Source: Roseovarius sp.
GTDB lineage: Bacteria > Pseudomonadota > Alphaproteobacteria > Rhodobacterales > Rhodobacteraceae
Reading direction: 5' to 3'
DNA: 9,487 nucleotides
NCBI GenBank assembly: GCA_007125415.1
Contig: SLDH01000123.1
Coordinates: forward strand, 1-9,487
Shown: piece by piece, positions 5,418-9,487 of the stretch
Position numbering within the stretch: the first letter of the stretch is position 1
Layout: each line of letters opens with the position of its first letter
Translations under genes and position numbers: made by a program
Notes under the pieces: generated by a model
Database searches by the model: none
What the model was told of the DNA's origin: nothing
What the model saw: only the letters and a program-made list of their open reading frames with translations

Positions 5418-8400
5418 TGCGGTTTCTGGTGGTTCTTTTGCTGTGCCTGGGCGTTGCCGTTCCCGTGGTCGCGCAAGACAGCGCAGAGGACGATCAACGC
5501 TTTCTGGAGCGCCAGTTGCAGGAGGCGTTGTCGGGTGCCGGACGCGAGGTGCGCATCACCGGATTTCGGGGCGCGCTTTCGTCGCGGGCGCGGCTGGAGC
5601 GGATGACCATTGCCGATGCCGATGGGGTCTGGCTCATTCTGCGCGATGCGCAGCTTGTCTGGACGCGGCGGGCGCTCTTTGCCGGGCGGCTTGAAGTTGA
5701 TACCCTGAACGCGCGAGAGGTCGAGATCCTGCGCCGTCCGCTTAGCGAGAAAAGCCTCACCCCCGCTGATGCCGAAGTCACACCCTTCGCCCTGCCGGAA
5801 CTGCCGGTTTCCGTGAATATCAATGAGCTTGCGATCGAGGAGATCCTGCTTGCGCCGCCCGTCCTGGGTGAAGCGGCGACCCTCACGCTGAACGGTGCGT
5901 TCAACCTTGCAGGCGGTGAGGGCAATGCAACGCTCGACATCCAGCGCACGGACCGCGATGACAACCTCACTTTCGATGGCGGCTTTTCGAACCGAAGCCG
6001 CATCCTGCGGCTCGATCTGGATTTCGACGAGGCAGGCGGTGGCATGGTGTCAGGCTTGCTGGGGATTCCCGGATCGCCCTCGCTTGAACTGGTGGTCAAG
6101 GGGGAGGCCCCGCTCTCGGCCTATACCGCGCAGATCGAGCTTTCGTCGGATGGCACTCCGCGCTTTGGCGGCGAAGTGACAATCAGGGGCGGCGATGAAG
6201 AAGAAGGCGGCTATGCCATCGCGGCCGATCTGGAGGGCGATGTGCGTCCGCTCTTCGCACCCGAATTTCATCCGTTCTTCGGCGCGCGCGCCAGCCTGGG
6301 CGCTGACCTGCGCCTGCCCGAGGATGGCCGCACCCTGCTTGACCGCTTCGAGATCACTTCCGCCGGACTGAGCCTTTCGGGAACCCTGGCGCTCGCTGCC
6401 GATGGCTGGCCCGAGCGCTTCGCTTTCGAGGGGGATCTGGGCGATGGCAGCCCGTTGCGCCTGCCGGTGACGGGCGATCCGCTCACCCTTGAGCATGTGC
6501 GTTTCGATGCAAGCTATGATCTGGCCGAGGGGGACCGCTGGTATGCAGATATCACGGTGGATGCGCTCGAGCGCGGTGATAATCTGCGCGTGGAAGCGGC
6601 GCATCTTGAGGGGGAAGGGCGGATCGCGCGCGTGCCCGAAGCCCTCGTCACCGGCGCGCTCGATTTCGAGCTCAGCGGCCTCGATCCGGGCAATGAAGAC
6701 TTGCGCCGCGCCATCGGTGAGAACCCGAGCGGCCGGACCCGCTTCAACTGGCGCCCCGAGGCACCCTTCGTCCTCGAAAGCCTTTCGCTGCAAAGCGGCA
6801 ACATGAACCTCAGCGCCGACGCGACGGTCAGCACGTTGGCTGAGGGCTTTCCGGTTCAGGCCAATGCCAGGGTGCTGGCCAATGACATCAGCCGCTTTTC
6901 GGGGTTGGCCGGGCGTGATCTTGCAGGGGTGGCCATCGCTGAGTTGAGCGGAGAGATAATCCCGCTGAGTGGCGCGTTCGATCTTGTGCTGAACGCACGC
7001 ACCGAGGGGTTGCGCGCCGATGAGCCGCGCCTCGACCCGCTGATCGGAGGCGAAACCGTATTGCAGGTTTCGGCCATCCGCGACGAGGCGGGCCTGCGCC
7101 TGCGCGAGTTCGATTTGCGCAACGAGTTGCTCTCGTGGACAGCCTCGGGTGTGCTCAACAGCGCGTCGGGCTTTCTGAACACCGAGGCGGAACTGTCGGA
7201 TATCGCACTTGTCGAGCCGCGTCTGGAGGGTGATGCAGAGGTTCAGGTGCAAGTGGCCTGGCAGGACGGCGCGCCGGTGCGCTTGAGCGTGCTGGATGCG
7301 AGGCTGGGCGAAAGCCGGATCAATGCCAGCGGTGCGCTCGACCCCGATGATCCGGTCCTGCCGGCCAATGGCGAGCTGCGGATCGTTTCGCCTGACCTGT
7401 CGCGCTTTGCCGCAATCCTCGCGCGCCCCGTGGCCGGGCGTCTGGAGCTTGGCCTTGTTGGCGCGGCAGAGCTTCAGGGCGAGACCTTCGATCTGATATT
7501 CAACGTCGATGGCACGGGCGTGCGGTCCGGCATCCCGCAGCTTGACCGGCTGATTGCCGGGAATGTCTCTGCCGCAGGTTCTGCTGCGCTGGATGAGCAG
7601 GCGTTCGATCTGCGTTACCTGCGGTTTCTGTCGCCGCAGCTACGCGCCAATGCGTCCGGTTCGGGGCCAGGCACGCCCATCAACCTGTCGGCGCGTCTGT
7701 CCGATCTGGGCTTGCTGACCGATGGCATCTCGGGGCCCGCGGAGATACGGGGCACCGCGACATTGCGGGACAGGTTGGCGGAAGATGTGGCGGTCTCGTT
7801 GAACGCAACTGGCCCGGGGGGCATCGCGGCCCGCGTGACCGGCGATATCCGCAACTACGGACAGGCCCTTGCCCTGAGGGCGGTCGGCACCGGGCCATTG
7901 CAACTGGCCAACCGTTTCATCACGCCACGCTCGGTTGCGGGGGATTTGCGCTTCGATCTCAGCCTGTCGGGCCCGCCGCAACTGAATTCCCTCTCGGGCG
8001 AGGCCTCATTCGCCGATGCCCGGGTGGCCTTGCCGGATCAGAACATGGTGCTCGACCGTCTGACCGGGACGGTCTCGCTCGCCAACGGCTCTGCGGGGAT
8101 CGCCCTTACGGGCGGAGCTGGAGAGGGTGGGCGCTTCGAGGTGAGCGGGCCGATCAGGTTGGAGCCGCCCTTCTCGGCGGATCTGGCCATCCGCCTGCAG
8201 CGTCTGGCGCTGAGCGATCCGGAACTCTTTGAGACGCGCGTCAATGGTGATCTTACGGTTGTCGGGCCGCTGACCGGGGGCGCGCGGATCGCCGGCACGA
8301 TCAACTTGGGGCGAACGGAGGTGCAGATCCCTTCCGGCAGTGGCGTGATCATCGGCACGCTGCCGCAGCTGCGCCATGTGGCGGAGCCGGCGGATGTGGC

Positions 8401-9163
8401 AGCCACGCGGCGGCGGGCCGGACTTGTCCGGCAGGAGGCCGGCGGCTCTGGGCGCGCTGCGGGTGCGGACTTCCCGCTTGATCTGACGGTCAATGCGCGC
8501 AATCAGATCTTTGTCCGGGGGCGTGGCCTTGATGCCGAACTGGGTGGTTCCCTGCGCCTTGCCGGATCGACCGGCAATATCGTGCCCAGCGGCTTTTTCG
8601 AGCTCATCCGCGGGCGGATCGACATTCTTGGCCGGCGGCTCGATCTGACCGAAGGGCTCATCGATATACGCGGGGCTTTCGATCCCTATCTGCGGTTCGT
8701 CGCAGAATCGACCGCCGGGGATGTGGTCGTCCAGATCCTGCTTGAAGGCGAGGCCAGCGCCCCCACGGTGACCTTTTCGTCCTCACCGGAATTGCCGCAG
8801 GACGAGGTGGTGGCCCGGCTCATCTTTGGCCGTGGGCTCGACAGTCTCTCCGCATTTCAGGCAGTGCAGCTTGTCAGCGGGATAGCACAGCTGACCGGGC
8901 GATACGATGGCGGTGTCGTGGGCAACCTGCGCAATTCTCTGGGGTTGAGCGATCTCGATGTTGCCACGTCTGAGGAGGGCACCACGCAACTGCGCGCCGG
9001 TGCCTATCTGGCCGACAACCTCTATTCCGAGGTGACTGCCGATAGTGAAGGCAAACAGCAGATCAATCTCAATCTGGATGTCACCCGCAACCTGACCGTC
9101 AAGGGCCGCGCCGATACCGACGGCGAAACCGGCCTCGGCATCTTCTTCGAGCGCGATTACTGA
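5417..9163 (+). CDS. tamB: TamB, periplasm-spanning partner of TamA
   Basis: TamB is a very long beta-rich protein of the AsmA-like/bridge class that reaches from the inner membrane to TamA; its hydrophobic groove is thought to guide outer-membrane proteins or lipids. This one has 1248 residues, close to the E. coli length. A hydrophobic N-terminus (3-18) is followed by repetitive beta-strand sequence with no cysteine-rich or catalytic motif through about residue 1000. The conserved C-terminal TamB (DUF490) domain is clear: LDLTVNARNQIFVRGRGLDAE from about 1021, then GFFELIRGRIDILGRRLDLTEG, EVVARLIFGRGLDSLSAFQAV from 1130, and the terminal GLGIFFERDY. The ATG lies inside the tamA stop (TGATG), with only a weak GGGCAGG upstream, which fits translational coupling. 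Odd: the N-terminus ends VVA-QDS after residue 19 and looks cleavable, while E. coli TamB keeps this segment as an inner-membrane anchor; an uncleaved anchor remains possible. Confidence 0.95.
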   Translation: MRFLVVLLLCLGVAVPVVAQDSAEDDQRFLERQLQEALSGAGREVRITGFRGALSSRARLERMTIADADGVWLILRDAQLVWTRRALFAGRLEVDTLNAREVEILRRPLSEKSLTPADAEVTPFALPELPVSVNINELAIEEILLAPPVLGEAATLTLNGAFNLAGGEGNATLDIQRTDRDDNLTFDGGFSNRSRILRLDLDFDEAGGGMVSGLLGIPGSPSLELVVKGEAPLSAYTAQIELSSDGTPRFGGEVTIRGGDEEEGGYAIAADLEGDVRPLFAPEFHPFFGARASLGADLRLPEDGRTLLDRFEITSAGLSLSGTLALAADGWPERFAFEGDLGDGSPLRLPVTGDPLTLEHVRFDASYDLAEGDRWYADITVDALERGDNLRVEAAHLEGEGRIARVPEALVTGALDFELSGLDPGNEDLRRAIGENPSGRTRFNWRPEAPFVLESLSLQSGNMNLSADATVSTLAEGFPVQANARVLANDISRFSGLAGRDLAGVAIAELSGEIIPLSGAFDLVLNARTEGLRADEPRLDPLIGGETVLQVSAIRDEAGLRLREFDLRNELLSWTASGVLNSASGFLNTEAELSDIALVEPRLEGDAEVQVQVAWQDGAPVRLSVLDARLGESRINASGALDPDDPVLPANGELRIVSPDLSRFAAILARPVAGRLELGLVGAAELQGETFDLIFNVDGTGVRSGIPQLDRLIAGNVSAAGSAALDEQAFDLRYLRFLSPQLRANASGSGPGTPINLSARLSDLGLLTDGISGPAEIRGTATLRDRLAEDVAVSLNATGPGGIAARVTGDIRNYGQALALRAVGTGPLQLANRFITPRSVAGDLRFDLSLSGPPQLNSLSGEASFADARVALPDQNMVLDRLTGTVSLANGSAGIALTGGAGEGGRFEVSGPIRLEPPFSADLAIRLQRLALSDPELFETRVNGDLTVVGPLTGGARIAGTINLGRTEVQIPSGSGVIIGTLPQLRHVAEPADVAATRRRAGLVRQEAGGSGRAAGADFPLDLTVNARNQIFVRGRGLDAELGGSLRLAGSTGNIVPSGFFELIRGRIDILGRRLDLTEGLIDIRGAFDPYLRFVAESTAGDVVVQILLEGEASAPTVTFSSSPELPQDEVVARLIFGRGLDSLSAFQAVQLVSGIAQLTGRYDGGVVGNLRNSLGLSDLDVATSEEGTTQLRAGAYLADNLYSEVTADSEGKQQINLNLDVTRNLTVKGRADTDGETGLGIFFERDY

Positions 9164-9174
9164 ACGGTCGCAGG

Positions 9175-9241
9175 ACACGGCCGGCGGTCGGGCACGGCGC
9201 AGCGTTGCCGCCGGGCGAAACATTCGAGCCGGGGGCCGTGT
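9175..9241. terminator. nested inverted repeats between tamB and the GST-like gene
   Basis: ACACGGCC (9175-9182) pairs with GGCCGTGT (9234-9241), and CCGGCGG (9181-9187) pairs with CCGCCGG (9208-9214). They share two bases, so they are alternative or partly nested stems rather than one long hairpin. There is no T-run on either side. The position between two convergent genes suggests transcript ends here, but the structure is not a standard intrinsic terminator. Confidence 0.3.
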
Positions 9242-9279
9242 GATGCAGAAGTGTCCCGTTCGCGCCCCATCTTCCGGTT

Positions 9280-9487
9280 TCACTCGGCCGAGGCCGACAA
9301 GGCATCCGCTGCCAGTCCTTCCCTTGCCAGAACGCGGGCGATCGCTGGTCGCGCCTCGATCCCTTGTGCAATAGCGAGCAGCGAAGGGTATGCCGATGTC
9401 ATGATCCGGTGCTCGGGAAAGGGAGGAAAGAGCCGCATCCACCGCAGCATCATGACCAGCCAGAGCGACACCACCGACACCTCGCTC
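9280..9487 (-). CDS. glutathione S-transferase-like protein, C-terminal part (runs off the right edge)
   Basis: The last 68 codons of a minus-strand gene end at a TGA at 9282-9280; the frame is still open at the window edge, so the start and the N-terminal thioredoxin-like domain are missing. What remains fits the all-helical C-terminal domain of glutathione S-transferases: a helix SVVSLWLVMMLRWMRLFPP, where the family usually has its conserved S-x-x-D-x-x-L turn, then YPSLLAIAQGIEARPAIARVL, matching the late 'P-x-L-x-x-x-x-x-x-I-x-x-R-P-A' helix pair. The usual aspartate of the first motif is serine here. The gene converges on tamB across 116 bases and is not part of that operon. Family call is moderately sure; subclass and substrate cannot be told from the fragment. 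Confidence 0.7.
   Translation of the reverse strand, partial: SEVSVVSLWLVMMLRWMRLFPPFPEHRIMTSAYPSLLAIAQGIEARPAIARVLAREGLAADALSASAE

Noticed and set aside
6050..7252. A 400-codon minus-strand frame within tamB
   Set aside because: It is antisense to continuous TamB coding sequence, has no recognisable domain and no ribosome site, and is a GC-driven shadow.
1..9487. CRISPR arrays, tRNA or rRNA genes, toxin-antitoxin pairs, phage or defence genes
   Set aside because: I looked for spaced repeats, cloverleaf-like segments and small paired genes and saw none. The window is accounted for by housekeeping-type genes and short gaps.

Overview
This GC-rich (roughly 63-65% by eye) window looks like chromosomal DNA of an alphaproteobacterium, most likely Rhodobacterales/Roseobacter-like. 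The reasons are the style of the proteins, the compact tamA-tamB pair joined by a TGATG overlap, and the dense shadow reading frames typical of high-GC coding DNA. I inferred this from protein features only; no database search was possible.

Layout. (1) 1-219: leader without a convincing gene. (2) 220-1905 (+): a gamma-glutamyltransferase-like Ntn-hydrolase without a signal peptide. It keeps the autocatalytic threonine but appears to have lost the residues that bind gamma-glutamyl groups in classical glutathione hydrolases. (3) 1906-2086: convergent gap with a GC-rich hairpin. (4) 2087-3292 (-): an FAD-dependent DAO-family oxidoreductase, FOXRED1-like at its C-terminus, with a well-formed sigma70-type promoter and Shine-Dalgarno. 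(5) 3293-3602: divergent intergenic region. It holds that promoter, a segment resembling a decayed insertion-sequence end with a 35-codon reading frame, and a perfect 15-bp tandem duplication ending at the first ATG of the next gene. (6) 3603-5417 (+): tamA, an Omp85-family outer-membrane barrel with POTRA domains. (7) 5417-9163 (+): tamB, its periplasm-spanning partner, overlapping tamA by one base. (8) 9164-9279: short convergent gap with inverted repeats. (9) 9280-9487 (-): the 3' end of a glutathione S-transferase-like gene running off the right edge.

How the genes work together. TamA and TamB clearly form one unit: a translocation and assembly module linking inner and outer membranes, with roles in outer-membrane protein assembly and probably lipid transport. 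The GGT-like enzyme, the oxidoreductase and the GST-like gene are separate units around it, convergent or divergent to their neighbours, and nothing in the sequence ties them to the Tam function. I found no phage, CRISPR, toxin-antitoxin or defence locus and no strong case for a new multi-gene system. The points most worth checking are the altered active site of the GGT-like protein, the start of tamA, and the origin of the sequence between the oxidoreductase and tamA.
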